64,000 nt of DNA from Candidatus Kirkpatrickella diaphorinae (GTDB taxonomy: Bacteria > Pseudomonadota > Alphaproteobacteria > Acetobacterales > Acetobacteraceae): positions 1,352,001 to 1,416,000 of the forward strand of contig NZ_CP107052.1 of NCBI RefSeq assembly GCF_025736875.1, in the 5' to 3' direction. The translations under genes and the position numbers were made by a program. The stretch's first letter is position 1. Each line of letters starts with the position of its first letter. The notes beneath the pieces were generated by a model, which was not told where the DNA came from, ran no database searches, and saw nothing but the letters and a program-made list of their open reading frames with translations. Positions 36,478 to 45,495 of the stretch are shown here, in pieces.

Positions 36478-39400
36478 TCAATTATTCAGCCTTCGATTCA
36501 CATATTCAACGATGCGGTTCAATTTCTCATCCAGCATTTCCGTCGTGAAGGGCTTGAAGAGGATCTGCATCGACTCATCGAAGCTCTGATCGGAAAAAAC
36601 AGTCTGCTCCGCATAGCCTGTCATGAAGAGCACTGAAAGATGCTGCTTGCGGGCGCGCGCTTCGTCGGCCAATTGCCTTCCATTAACGCCACCCGGGAGG
36701 CCGACATCGGTCATCAGGACATCATAGCGGCGATCCTCATCCGCCAGAAGCGCCATCGCCTCACTTCCCGTTTCCGCCGTCTCAACATGGACGCCCCGGT
36801 CACGAAGCGTTTCCTCCAAGGTGAAGCGCAATGTCACATCATCCTCCACCAGAAGAAGGCGCAGATGGGATAGATCAACTTCCGTGGGGCTTCGGCGGCG
36901 TGCAGCGCCCTGGGCGGCGGGTCGTTTCTCTCCGCTATAAAGAGGAAGCCAGATATGTACTTTCGTCCCGGCCCCTGGTGCGGATTCAATCTCCACCCTG
37001 CCGCCCGATTGCGAGGCGAACCCATATATCATGCTAAGCCCCAACCCGGTGCCTTTGCCGATCGGCTTGGTTGTAAAAAACGGGTCGAAAGCGCGGGCCA
37101 TGACCTCCGGCGTCATGCCCATGCCTGTATCAGCGACAGTCAGGCACATAAAGCGCACAGCATCTTTCCCCTCTTTGGGCGGTGGGTCGGATCGGGTTGA
37201 TATCGTGACCGTTCCCCCTTCCGGCATCGCGTCACGCGCATTAATGCCCAGATTGAGGATGGCATTTTCAAGCTGGTTACGATCAATCAGGATCGGCCCC
37301 AATTTTGCATCAAGACGCAGTTTGAGGCGCACAGCCGGGCCAATCGTGCGGCGCAGGAATTCAGCCAGCCCGCTGACCAGTTCGTTCACATCTGTCACTG
37401 TCGGGTCAAGCGTCTGCCGCCGTGAGAAAGCCAGCAGGCGATGGGTCAAGCCCGCCGCGCGGTCCGTCGCTTCCTGCGCTGCGTTGATGTAGCGATCCAG
37501 CCCTTCAAACTGCCCGCGCGCCATCCGCCGCCGCATGAGGCCGAGCGCGCCGCTGATCCCGCCAAGGATATTATTGAAGTCATGCGCAAGCCCGCCCGTC
37601 AGCTGGCCGACAGCTTCCATTTTCTGAGACTGGCGAAGCTGGTCTTCAAGGATGATGCGCTCCGTGATATCGCGCCCGATGAGGAAGATTTCATCATCGT
37701 CACGAAAGCCCGTCCAGTTGAATGTGTGCCAGGAATTATCCTCAAACCGCAGACGCAGGTCCGCGCTGCGCTCCCCCTGATTAGCGGCCAGCGCCTGTAA
37801 CATCTCCGCAATTTTCTGCCGGTCTTGAGGGTGGACAAAACTGGCCAGCATTTCACCTTTATATTGCGCGCGGTCCAGATCGGCGCAGCGCGCCCAGCTT
37901 GGATTGACGTGGCGCAATCGCCCATCCAGCCCGACAGAGGCCAGGAGGTCATCCGTGATCGCCCAGATACTGTCCCGCTCCCGCGTGCGGCGGTCAACCT
38001 GCTCCTCCAATGTCCCATTAATGCGGCGGAGATCTTCCTGCGCGCGGTTCTGCCGGATGGCCGCCCAACCGCGATCAGCGACTGTCAGGATGAAGCCCAT
38101 ATTGATCCGGTCCCAACGATGCGGCTCCGCATAATGGACCATCGCCAGCGCGCAAAAAGCCCCATCCGCCATAAGCGGCACATAATAAAAAGCCCGGATT
38201 TTCTCCCGCAGGAAAACATCCGCATGTTTCCGGGTCATAGGGTGGGCGGTGACATCCAGCACAGCGACCGCCTCACCGCGTCGCAACGAGTCGAAAAGCG
38301 CCTTGAAAGGCTGAAATGTCGCCATGCGCGTGAGTTGGGCAAATTGCGGCGCCCGGCTCCAGAGCGCGGTAACGAGCACGAAATCCCGATTATCGTCAAT
38401 ATCAGCGAAAGCGGCGCGGTCCGCCTCAATTGTTTCCCCCATGACGCGGCTGGCGACATTCAGAATTTCTTTTTCCTCCCTGATCGCACGCAGATTATCG
38501 ATCAGTTTAAGAAGGGCCTCCCGTTTCAGGGCCTGGCGTTTCTTCTCATCAATATTCAGCAGGATGCCGGGAAGCCCGACAATCTGCCCGTCGCCACTTG
38601 TTTCCCATCTTCCATCCGCCTCAACCCAGATCCAACCCTGCCCATCCGCCGCACGGACGCGGAATTCGCATTGAAGCCTGCCGCGCGATGACAGGCTTTT
38701 CCGCAAAGCTGAGAGGAGCACGGCACGGTCATCACCCGCCACCCGCCGCAGCAACTGCCGCATCGTCACGCCGGAAGACATCTCCCCAACCGGAAAAGCC
38801 AGGGTCGCCGCCATGCGCGGGTCGCCATGCAGCAGGCGGGCTTTGATATCCCAGATCCACCCGCCGGAAATCGCGCCGGCATAGGAGGCAAGCTCAAGAC
38901 GCTCTTGATCCTGGGTAGAGGCTGTCATATCACGTGAGCTGCACATCAGGTAAATGACATTGCTTTTGTGCCCCCCGCCTGGGAGAGATATCGGCACGAC
39001 CCGCGCGCGCCAGCGATGCAACGTGCCATCGGCTGAGAACGCATATTCCTCAATCTGTCCGGGATGATTTTCGAGGGCTTTCTCGATGATGTGGCGTGCG
39101 GAAGCACGACCCTGCCCCATCCAGAGGCCGGACCAGTCCGTCCCGAATTGCTGCGTGCCGGGAAAGCGCGACAGGGTGGCGATGCGATCCCCGGAAGTAA
39201 AGACGACCCGCCCCTGCCGATCCAGCAGGCAAAACCCGTCACTCGTGCCCTGCATTAATTGCGTGAGGAGGGCATCCTCCATGTCACGGGCCGCGCGCGT
39301 CGCCTCTCGACGGCAGAAAATCGCATTCCACCCGCCTGCATGTTTTGACACGAAGAAATGAAAAATATCGCCTCCCGCCGCGTCCACCCTTAAATGATGG

Positions 39401-40038
39401 GTGGATGCGCTCCCCGACCCCGCTGACATCAGGGCATCCGGCAATGTCAAAGAGCGGGAAAATTTTTCCAGCGTCATGCCATCATAGAGGATCTGTGCTG
39501 TCAGGCCGAGCATGGACGCCGCCGCCTCATCGCCGCGCACGCATTGGCGCGCTTTGTCCCAGGCAAGGCACCCGAAAGCAACGCGCGAAGTCTGCCTGAC
39601 TTTCGTTGGCGGCTTCACATCCGGATGGCCCAGCCCCGCGACCAGTTCCCGCGCGTAATTGCCAATTTTTTCATCCAACGCAGGCTGACGGGCCGCTTTA
39701 TGGTCACGGACAGCAATCAGCGCGGCAACGGCACCTTGATATGCACGGAAGATACGCGTTTTGACGCGATCGAGCGTTTCAATGAGGATATCAGAGATGA
39801 CATGATCCGCGCCCGCCGGTCCTTTCGGGCCGGATTGCAGCAGTGCCTTGATTTTCCGAGCCGCGCCGACGCCGACATGTTGCGCCGGATTTGTTTCGAT
39901 AAACGCATCATCTGCGCCACGCACAGCGATGATGAAAGGCATTTCAGGAGACGATGCGCGCATTTTCGCGGCCAGACGCGAAATCTCTTTGCGGACCCGC
40001 GTTTCTTCCACTGTCTGCTCATGGCGTCGTGCGTTCAT
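36478..40038 (-). CDS. Large hybrid sensor histidine kinase (PAS-PAS-GAF-PAS-HisKA-HATPase-REC)
   Basis: About 1186 residues from ATG 40038, chosen because GGAAGGA precedes it; an ATG 21 bases upstream overlaps that site. No membrane segment is visible, so it is probably cytoplasmic. Order by inspection: an N-terminal helical region resembling nothing I recognise, PAS-like domains near 255-385 and 385-515, a GAF-like region near 525-680 with an acidic patch, a PAS near 700-815 ending FLIGRDITER, the kinase with phospho-His near 820 in GGLAHDFNN, the ATPase with NLGINARDAM and GTGLGLS, and a receiver with Asp near 1111 in MTDVGLP and Lys in FKPF. No output domain and no adjacent regulator, so the signal must pass to an unlinked partner. 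Confidence 0.9.
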   Translation of the reverse strand: MNARRHEQTVEETRVRKEISRLAAKMRASSPEMPFIIAVRGADDAFIETNPAQHVGVGAARKIKALLQSGPKGPAGADHVISDILIETLDRVKTRIFRAYQGAVAALIAVRDHKAARQPALDEKIGNYARELVAGLGHPDVKPPTKVRQTSRVAFGCLAWDKARQCVRGDEAAASMLGLTAQILYDGMTLEKFSRSLTLPDALMSAGSGSASTHHLRVDAAGGDIFHFFVSKHAGGWNAIFCRREATRAARDMEDALLTQLMQGTSDGFCLLDRQGRVVFTSGDRIATLSRFPGTQQFGTDWSGLWMGQGRASARHIIEKALENHPGQIEEYAFSADGTLHRWRARVVPISLPGGGHKSNVIYLMCSSRDMTASTQDQERLELASYAGAISGGWIWDIKARLLHGDPRMAATLAFPVGEMSSGVTMRQLLRRVAGDDRAVLLSALRKSLSSRGRLQCEFRVRAADGQGWIWVEADGRWETSGDGQIVGLPGILLNIDEKKRQALKREALLKLIDNLRAIREEKEILNVASRVMGETIEADRAAFADIDDNRDFVLVTALWSRAPQFAQLTRMATFQPFKALFDSLRRGEAVAVLDVTAHPMTRKHADVFLREKIRAFYYVPLMADGAFCALAMVHYAEPHRWDRINMGFILTVADRGWAAIRQNRAQEDLRRINGTLEEQVDRRTRERDSIWAITDDLLASVGLDGRLRHVNPSWARCADLDRAQYKGEMLASFVHPQDRQKIAEMLQALAANQGERSADLRLRFEDNSWHTFNWTGFRDDDEIFLIGRDITERIILEDQLRQSQKMEAVGQLTGGLAHDFNNILGGISGALGLMRRRMARGQFEGLDRYINAAQEATDRAAGLTHRLLAFSRRQTLDPTVTDVNELVSGLAEFLRRTIGPAVRLKLRLDAKLGPILIDRNQLENAILNLGINARDAMPEGGTVTISTRSDPPPKEGKDAVRFMCLTVADTGMGMTPEVMARAFDPFFTTKPIGKGTGLGLSMIYGFASQSGGRVEIESAPGAGTKVHIWLPLYSGEKRPAAQGAARRRSPTEVDLSHLRLLLVEDDVTLRFTLEETLRDRGVHVETAETGSEAMALLADEDRRYDVLMTDVGLPGGVNGRQLADEARARKQHLSVLFMTGYAEQTVFSDQSFDESMQILFKPFTTEMLDEKLNRIVEYVNRRLNN

Positions 40039-40227
40039 CGGCCATCCTTCCCCGCCCATGAAATCATGGGCGAGTCCCGATTTGGTTATCTATAAGAGCA
40101 ATACAATTGAGTTTTTAACATGTTCCCACCAGCGGGACGCGATTTTAAGGTTTTTTGGCCCTTTTCCGGGAAAAACTTGCGATTTTCCACCTTTTGACTG
40201 TGCCGCTTCCCGGCATCATCGGATATT

Positions 40228-41451
40228 TCATCCTGCCTGGGAAAGCCCGGGACGCTCAGACCATAATTGCTTCAGCGCCGCGACCAGATCGTCAATATCC
40301 GATTTACGATGGAGCGGGCCTGGCGTGATCCGCAACCGCTCAAGCCCGCGCGGCACGGTCGGATAATTGATCGGCTGAATGTAATGCCCATAGCGCGTCA
40401 GGAGCGCATCGGAAATCGCGCGGCATTCCTTCGCATCACAGACCATCACCGGGATGATGTGAGACGGATTGCTGAGGTGAGGCAGTCCGGCATCGTCAAG
40501 ACACTGACGGAGGTAACGCACGGCCGCCCTCTGCCCCTCACGCTCAACCGAACTTTGGCGCAGATGCCGGACACTCGCACGGGCGCCTGCCGCGATCATC
40601 GGTGGCAGCGCGGTGGAGAAGATGAAGCCGGAAGCGAAAGAGCGGACAAAATCACATAATGCGGCTGAGCCGGTGATATACCCGCCCACAACACCGAAGC
40701 CCTTCCCCAACGTGCCTTCAATGACGGAGATACGGTGGGACAGGCCGCGCTCCTCCGCGACGCCGCCACCCTGATGGCCGTACATGCCCACCGCATGGAC
40801 CTCATCAAGGTAGGTCAGCGCGCCGTAACGCTCCGCGACATCACAAATTTCCGCAATCGGGGCGATGTCGCCATCCATTGAATATACCGACTCAAAAGCG
40901 ACGATTTTCGGCACATTGGCGGGGAGTTCACTTAAGTGACGCGCGAGATCACCCACGTCATTATGGCGGAAAATGCGCTTATCCGCCCGGGAATGGCGGA
41001 TGCCTTCAATCATGGAAGCGTGGTTCTGCGCATCGGACAGCACCACACAGTTTTTGAGGCGCGCCGCGATCGTGCCCAACGTCGCCCAGTTGGAAAGATA
41101 GCCGGAATTGAACAGAAGCGCCGCTTCCTTGCCGTGAAGTGAGGCAAGTTCCTGCTCCAGCAGGACGTGCTCATGGCAGGTGCCGGAGATGTTCCGCGTG
41201 CCACCTGCCCCAGCGCCGGACTGGTCCAGCGCCGCGTGCATGGCTGTCAGCACCTCTTTATGCTCACCCATCCCGAGATAGTCGTTTGAGCACCAGATCG
41301 TGACGTCGCGTTTCAGCCCATGATGGTAGGCTTTGGGGAAATGGCCGACGCGGCGCTCCAGTTCCGCAAAGATCCGGTAACTGCCATCGGCCTTCAGACC
41401 GTCCAGCGCGGCGCGGAAATGCGCATCAAATGCGGCATCCATTTTCGACAT
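40228..41451 (-). CDS. hemA: 5-aminolevulinate synthase
   Basis: Condenses glycine with succinyl-CoA to 5-aminolevulinate, the first step of heme and cobalamin synthesis in alphaproteobacteria (Shemin pathway). 407 residues, PLP fold type I; the PLP-binding lysine is Lys250 in EGTLGKGFG. Other marks are [23 protein letters not shown] and [12 protein letters not shown]. The presence of this enzyme rather than glutamyl-tRNA reductase supports an alphaproteobacterial origin. It supplies precursor for cysG and the cob genes. Confidence 0.97.
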   Translation of the reverse strand: MSKMDAAFDAHFRAALDGLKADGSYRIFAELERRVGHFPKAYHHGLKRDVTIWCSNDYLGMGEHKEVLTAMHAALDQSGAGAGGTRNISGTCHEHVLLEQELASLHGKEAALLFNSGYLSNWATLGTIAARLKNCVVLSDAQNHASMIEGIRHSRADKRIFRHNDVGDLARHLSELPANVPKIVAFESVYSMDGDIAPIAEICDVAERYGALTYLDEVHAVGMYGHQGGGVAEERGLSHRISVIEGTLGKGFGVVGGYITGSAALCDFVRSFASGFIFSTALPPMIAAGARASVRHLRQSSVEREGQRAAVRYLRQCLDDAGLPHLSNPSHIIPVMVCDAKECRAISDALLTRYGHYIQPINYPTVPRGLERLRITPGPLHRKSDIDDLVAALKQLWSERPGLSQAG

Positions 41452-42357
41452 CTCGTCCGTCCTTTCTAAAAGGCGCCTGCCGCCCCTTACGGGCGCAATC
41501 TAACCCAGATCCGTGAGGATTTCTTCATAAAATCAATGGGATCACCTCATTCATGGAGGCTTGCACATTCGTCAGGCTGTCAGGGTGATCGCGGCATAGG
41601 CGGTTTTTATTTCAGTCTGATCCCGGGAAGGCAGTATCTTTTTCTTAATGAATAAATATTACGCTTCTCATACCACGTGAGCGGTTGCACGCTTTCGCCT
41701 GGACGTCGAAATGTAAAGTTGAGTCTGATTTTTCAGTGGAATAGGCGCGTCGCTTCATTTGGAACGCATGAAGGGAGAAGCTTTGATATTTCACAATGTC
41801 TCATCGTGGCGTGGCGACCCTGTGCGTGCTCGGAAAACAGCCCGGGGCAATGATGCTTTCACCGCCGCCACACAATGTCATGTTTCATCGGATTAATGTC
41901 GTAACACGGGAAGATTGCAAGGCTATTCAACCGTAGCGTGCAGCTCAATTCCGAGAAAATCACATATGGCGCAACACGTCTCAATTAATTTGACGCTGTT
42001 GCGGCAAAGTGACGACTTTGATTGCGCCGGGGGCGGGGTACCGGGGAGTTTAGTTAAAATCTGACAGCTTAGTTTGTAAACGTCACCTCACGACGCAGGG
42101 ACGGCCAAATCCTTACGAATTCTTACAATCTTGCGCCTGTCGGGGCAAAATCGAGACGTCACAGCGTAAAATATGGGGGCACGTGAAGTTTTCCCACCTC
42201 ACCCTTGAACCCCCCTCAAAATACCGCGTTGCCTTATCGCGTTACGCGATCAAAGTTTATCCGAAGCTTGGGCGCGTGGACGACTGATTCCCACCTTGTT
42301 TACTCGCGCCACACGGATTATGGCTCAAGAGACCGATTTTAACGAAAGAGGATAGCT
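41452..42357. other. 906-bp region without a supportable gene
   Basis: Lies between divergent hemA and the HU gene. I find no convincing reading frame on either strand, no tRNA-like T-loop, no riboswitch core and no clustered DnaA boxes. There are small inverted repeats: CAAAGT-GACG-ACTTTG, and a perfect ATCGCG-TTA-CGCGAT at 42236-42250. Both hemA and HU need promoters here. It could also hold an undetected small RNA or decayed sequence. Confidence 0.6.
42236..42250. repeat. Palindrome upstream of the HU gene
   Basis: ATCGCG-TTA-CGCGAT, a perfect 6-bp inverted repeat with a 3-base centre, about 110 bases before the HU start. Possible operator or hairpin; function unknown. Confidence 0.35.
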
Positions 42358-42642
42358 ATGAAGTCCACCGATCTGATTGACCGCATTGCCTCCGCGACCG
42401 GCGGCACCAAAGCCGACGCCAAAAAGGCCCTTGATACAGTATGGTCCAGCATCATCGAAGCCGCCCGGAAGGGTGAAGAAGTCTCTATCCCGGGTTTCGG
42501 CAAGTTCCAGGTTCGCACGACGGCTGCGCGTCAGGGTCGTAATCCCAAAACTGGCGAAACCATCAATATCGCCGCATCTAAAAAGCTTTCCTATTCTTCA
42601 GCGAAAAACGTCAAGGACGCTCTAGCTTCCAAGCACCGATAA
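42358..42642 (+). CDS. HU-family histone-like DNA-binding protein
   Basis: 94-residue nucleoid protein that bends DNA without strict sequence preference. The HU/IHF fold is clear: N-terminal helices (TDLIDRIASATGGTKADAKKAL), the GEEVSIPGFGKFQV sheet, the DNA-wrapping arm RQGRNPKTGETINI and C-terminal SSAKNVKDAL. AAAGAGGATAG just upstream is the ribosome binding site. It is followed by a strong terminator, so it is a single-gene transcript. Confidence 0.95.
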   Translation: MKSTDLIDRIASATGGTKADAKKALDTVWSSIIEAARKGEEVSIPGFGKFQVRTTAARQGRNPKTGETINIAASKKLSYSSAKNVKDALASKHR

Positions 42643-42669
42643 AAGCCTGACATTATGAGGTTCTGAGAA

Positions 42670-42718
42670 GTGCGGTTGAAGCGTGACCCAAAGTCCGCCT
42701 TCATCCGTGCTTTTTTTT
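42670..42718 (+). terminator. Rho-independent terminator of the HU gene
   Basis: An imperfect hairpin pairs GTGCGGTTGAAG (from 42670) with CTTCATCCGTGC (ending 42710), with G-U pairs and one internal loop, followed by eight T at 42711-42718. It begins 28 bases after the HU stop. Confidence 0.75.
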
Positions 42719-42796
42719 GCGCCTTGAGATGGTCATTTGCTTTGAGCACGCCCCTGACGGCAGCGCCATACTCAGCGTTTGCTTCCTGAGGCGTCT

Positions 42797-42973
42797 TCAG
42801 TGACACCCGCCGGAATTTGACCCGCAGCCCGAACATCCCGAACATGCGCCCTGCCCGCCAGACGTCGCTGCGGGACGCGTGACACGCCGGCAGATAAAGC
42901 CAGGGATCACCTTTTTCACCCAGTAAAATGCAGCGCCGAAAAGTACGGCGCCAACGGCCAGATCTTCCCACAT
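42797..42973 (-). CDS. FeoB-associated Cys-rich small membrane protein
   Basis: A 58-residue frame starting four bases after the feoB stop, preceded by GGGGG. It reads MWEDLAVGAVLFGAAFYWV (one membrane helix), a basic linker (KKVIPGFICRRVTR), then a Gly/Ser/Cys tail ACSGCSGC ending GGCH, with cysteines at 44, 47, 50 and 57 besides Cys28. Size, position behind feoB, single helix and Cys-rich tail match the FeoB-associated Cys-rich proteins (DUF6587 type) seen in many proteobacteria. Such tails may bind Fe(II) or an Fe-S cluster; the role is inferred, not shown. Confidence 0.75.
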   Translation of the reverse strand: MWEDLAVGAVLFGAAFYWVKKVIPGFICRRVTRPAATSGGQGACSGCSGCGSNSGGCH

Positions 42974-42976
42974 ATT

Positions 42977-44833
42977 TCATGCGCCCCCTAAAAAGCGTGT
43001 CATATGATAGGTAAGAAGCGAGGCGATATAAGCAAGTGCAAAAAGGCTGAGTGCCGTTCTCGCGACAATTTTGAGGGAATTTGTCTCGCGCCGCATGACC
43101 GCGAGCGTTGAGAAACATTGCGGCGCGTAGACATACCAGGCCAGCAGGCTCAACGCTGTGGCGAGGCTCCATTGTGCGGATAAAAGCGGGCCGAGAACAG
43201 TGGCCGCCGTATCCTCCGTGGCATTGAGCGCATAAACCGTCGCAAGGGCGGAAACCGCCACCTCACGTGCCGCTAGGCCCGGAATGAGCGACACGCAGAT
43301 CTGCCAGTTGAACCCGATCGGCGCAAAGACCGGCAACATCCAATGGCCTATTTTACCCGCAAGCGAATAAGAAATGGCGGGCTGCGTCGCGTGCACAGGC
43401 GGGGGCGGAAAGCAGGAGAGCGCCCATAAAAGCACGTTGAGGGAGACGATTACCGTGCCGACACGGGTGAGGAAAATGCGGGCACGCTGAAGCAACCCGA
43501 TAAGGACGGCGCGCGGGTTCGGCCAGCGATAAGGCGGGAGTTCAAGCATTAAAATATGCTCTTCCGCCGCCGCCCCCCGCGTCAGAACGCGCGCGGCAAT
43601 GATGCCGCTGAGGATGGCAAGAGCGTAAAGCCCGAACAAGACGAGGCCTTGCAGACCGATAAAGCCGAAATAAATGTGACGCGGGATAAAAGCGGCGATC
43701 AGCAGGGCGTAAATCGGCAGGCGTGCGGAGCAGGTCATGAGAGGCGCGATCATGATCGTCACAATGCGGTCCCGCGGATGCTGCACCGTCCGCGCCGCCA
43801 TGATCCCCGGGATCGCGCAGGCAAAGCTGGAGAGGAGCGGGATGAACGACCTTCCACTCAGCCCGGCCGACGCCATCAGGCGGTCCAGCATAAAGGCGGC
43901 GCGCGGCAGATAGCCGCTCTCCTCCAGCACGATAATCCAGAAGAAAAGCACCAGGATCTGCGGTAGAAAAACCGCGACACTCCCCGCCCCGGCGATCACG
44001 CCATTTTGCAGCAGGCTGTGTAGCGCCCCATCGGGGAGCGGCGTCACGACCGCCGCGCCGAGGCGGGAAAATGCGTTTTCCAGAAAATCCATCGCCGGTT
44101 GGGCGAGGGTGAAGACCGACTGGAACATCACAAGCAGAACGATGAAGAGTAGCGCCATCCCCCAGACAGGATGAAGGACGACGCGATCAATGCGGTCTGT
44201 CAGCTGATTATCCCCGGCGACAGACTCATTCGTGTATTGCGACATCAGCGCATCAACCTGCGCATAAATTGGGGCCGCATCACGCGCTGGAGGGGTCTCC
44301 GGCGGCGCGGCCAGAGCATTGCGTAAGGCTGACACACCGGATTTCCGCAGACTGACGGTCGGGATGATCCTGACGCCGAGGGCTGCTTCGAGCCCGGCAA
44401 TGTCGATGTCAAAATTCTGGCGTCGCGCTTCATCCATCATGTTCAGCGCAACGATGATCGGGCAGCCGATCTGCATCAGTTCAAGTAAGAAGCGAAGATG
44501 CAGACGCAGGTTACTGGCGGAAACGACACAGATGATCAGTTCCGGCCTGGCCTCTTTCGCATGTTGACCAAGGCAGACATCGCGGGTGATGGCCTCATCG
44601 GGCGAAGTGGCCTGAAGACTATAGGCGCCGGGCAGGTCAAGCAGCCGGACATGACTGCCATCCGGCAGGGTGACGCGCCCTTCCTTCCGCTCCACCGTGA
44701 CACCCGCGTAATTGGCGACTTTCTGGCGGCTTCCCGTTAATTGGTTGAAAAGAGATGTCTTGCCGCTATTCGGGTTGCCGACGAGCGCGACGCGGCGCGC
44801 CGAGGGGCTGGACGCAGGGAGAGCGCTGCTCAA
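42977..44833 (-). CDS. feoB: Ferrous iron transporter FeoB
   Basis: Inner-membrane Fe(II) importer of 618 residues with an N-terminal G domain: G1 GNPNSGKTS (19-27), ANYAGVTVE (G2 region), DLPGAYSL (G3) and NMMDE (G4-like). The membrane part follows from about residue 215, with the conserved cysteine and gate segments SFACAIPGIMAARTV and MTCSARLPIYALLI. It is shorter than E. coli FeoB (773) but within the compact group. The start overlaps the feoA stop (ATGA). Confidence 0.95.
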   Translation of the reverse strand: MSSALPASSPSARRVALVGNPNSGKTSLFNQLTGSRQKVANYAGVTVERKEGRVTLPDGSHVRLLDLPGAYSLQATSPDEAITRDVCLGQHAKEARPELIICVVSASNLRLHLRFLLELMQIGCPIIVALNMMDEARRQNFDIDIAGLEAALGVRIIPTVSLRKSGVSALRNALAAPPETPPARDAAPIYAQVDALMSQYTNESVAGDNQLTDRIDRVVLHPVWGMALLFIVLLVMFQSVFTLAQPAMDFLENAFSRLGAAVVTPLPDGALHSLLQNGVIAGAGSVAVFLPQILVLFFWIIVLEESGYLPRAAFMLDRLMASAGLSGRSFIPLLSSFACAIPGIMAARTVQHPRDRIVTIMIAPLMTCSARLPIYALLIAAFIPRHIYFGFIGLQGLVLFGLYALAILSGIIAARVLTRGAAAEEHILMLELPPYRWPNPRAVLIGLLQRARIFLTRVGTVIVSLNVLLWALSCFPPPPVHATQPAISYSLAGKIGHWMLPVFAPIGFNWQICVSLIPGLAAREVAVSALATVYALNATEDTAATVLGPLLSAQWSLATALSLLAWYVYAPQCFSTLAVMRRETNSLKIVARTALSLFALAYIASLLTYHMTRFLGGA

Positions 44834-45114
44834 AGCGCGGCACTCTCTTTCTCATCCAGTCCGTTTGACGGCGCATCCTGGCTTTCCATCGTCACACGCC
44901 GCGCCTCACTTCTGCGCAACGCGAAGCGGGAGGCACCCACCCGGAGGGCAATAGGGTCACGGCCGAAAGGACCGACCGCCAATATCTTGACGACGGCGCC
45001 AGGGATGAAGCCAAGCTCCTTCAATCGACGTGATACGACATCCTCCTGCCCGACTTCCTGAACTTTGGCGATCTTGCCGGAATGGCCGGGCAGCAGATTG
45101 TCTAAGGTGAGCAT
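44830..45114 (-). CDS. feoA: Ferrous iron transport protein FeoA
   Basis: Small SH3-like cytoplasmic partner of FeoB, 94 residues from ATG 45114 (MLTLDNLLPG). An upstream ATG at 45138 overlaps the Fur-like region and is less likely. Family features: G-x-KIAKVQ, the RRLKELGFIPGAVV strand-turn and ALRVGASRFALRRSEA. First gene of feoA-feoB-Cys-rich protein, all overlapping or within four bases. Confidence 0.9.
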   Translation of the reverse strand: MLTLDNLLPGHSGKIAKVQEVGQEDVVSRRLKELGFIPGAVVKILAVGPFGRDPIALRVGASRFALRRSEARRVTMESQDAPSNGLDEKESAAL

Positions 45115-45139
45115 AAGAGGACGACCCCGCGCGCGCATT

Positions 45140-45166
45140 GCAAACGATATTCATTATGAGATAATG
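45140..45166 (-). promoter_or_regulatory. Fur-like box upstream of feoA
   Basis: Read toward feoA, CATAATGAATATCGTTTGC (45158-45140) matches 13 of 19 positions of the GATAATGATAATCATTATC consensus. It overlaps a perfect inverted repeat CATTAT-GAG-ATAATG at 45152-45166. Position 26 bases ahead of the feoA start fits iron repression by Fur (or an Irr/Fur-type regulator). Confidence 0.55.
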
Positions 45167-45218
45167 CGCGCGCGACAAAATTGGAATGTTCTGCCCGTAA
45201 TTAAATATTCACCTTTGA

Positions 45219-45416
45219 AACGTCCAGACACTTGACAGGAAATTCTTTCGCGTCAGACGCGCCCTGCAAGGCAGGTTGGACAAACGGGTGCCCAGCCTTT
45301 TAGAGATTGATGAGGCGATCACGACAGGCCAAAAAATCGCGCCCCGCCTGTACGAAAAGGCGTTTACCGTCTCACGCGACATGCTGCGTGTCCTCGGGCC
45401 GTTAGGCAGATCCTGA
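45219..45416 (+). pseudogene. Possible gene remnant, 65 codons without a normal start
   Basis: An open plus-strand frame after an in-frame stop at 45216 reads, in part, LDKRVPSLLEIDEA and LYEKAFTVSRDMLRVLG before the stop at 45416. It looks protein-like (amphipathic, balanced charge), but no ATG, GTG or TTG start with a ribosome binding site serves the full stretch. It may be the 3' remnant of a lost gene or chance. The rest of the 45167-45495 spacer holds nothing I recognise. No family is recognised. Confidence 0.25.
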
Positions 45417-45495
45417 TGAATTGTCAGGTGATGAATTTCCCGACCCATCACCTGTCGAGATCGGCTTGACGCAGATTGCGACTCGATCAATCCTC

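Noticed and set aside
41452-42357. Replication origin in the large non-coding region
   Set aside because: Only isolated partial DnaA-box-like words (such as TTATCCGA) occur; there is no cluster of boxes or AT-rich unwinding repeat, and no dnaA, parAB or gid genes are nearby.
42591-43172. 193-codon minus-strand frame across HU, its terminator and the end of feoB
   Set aside because: It runs through a terminator and two better genes in other frames; the true short gene here is the Cys-rich protein at 42797-42973.
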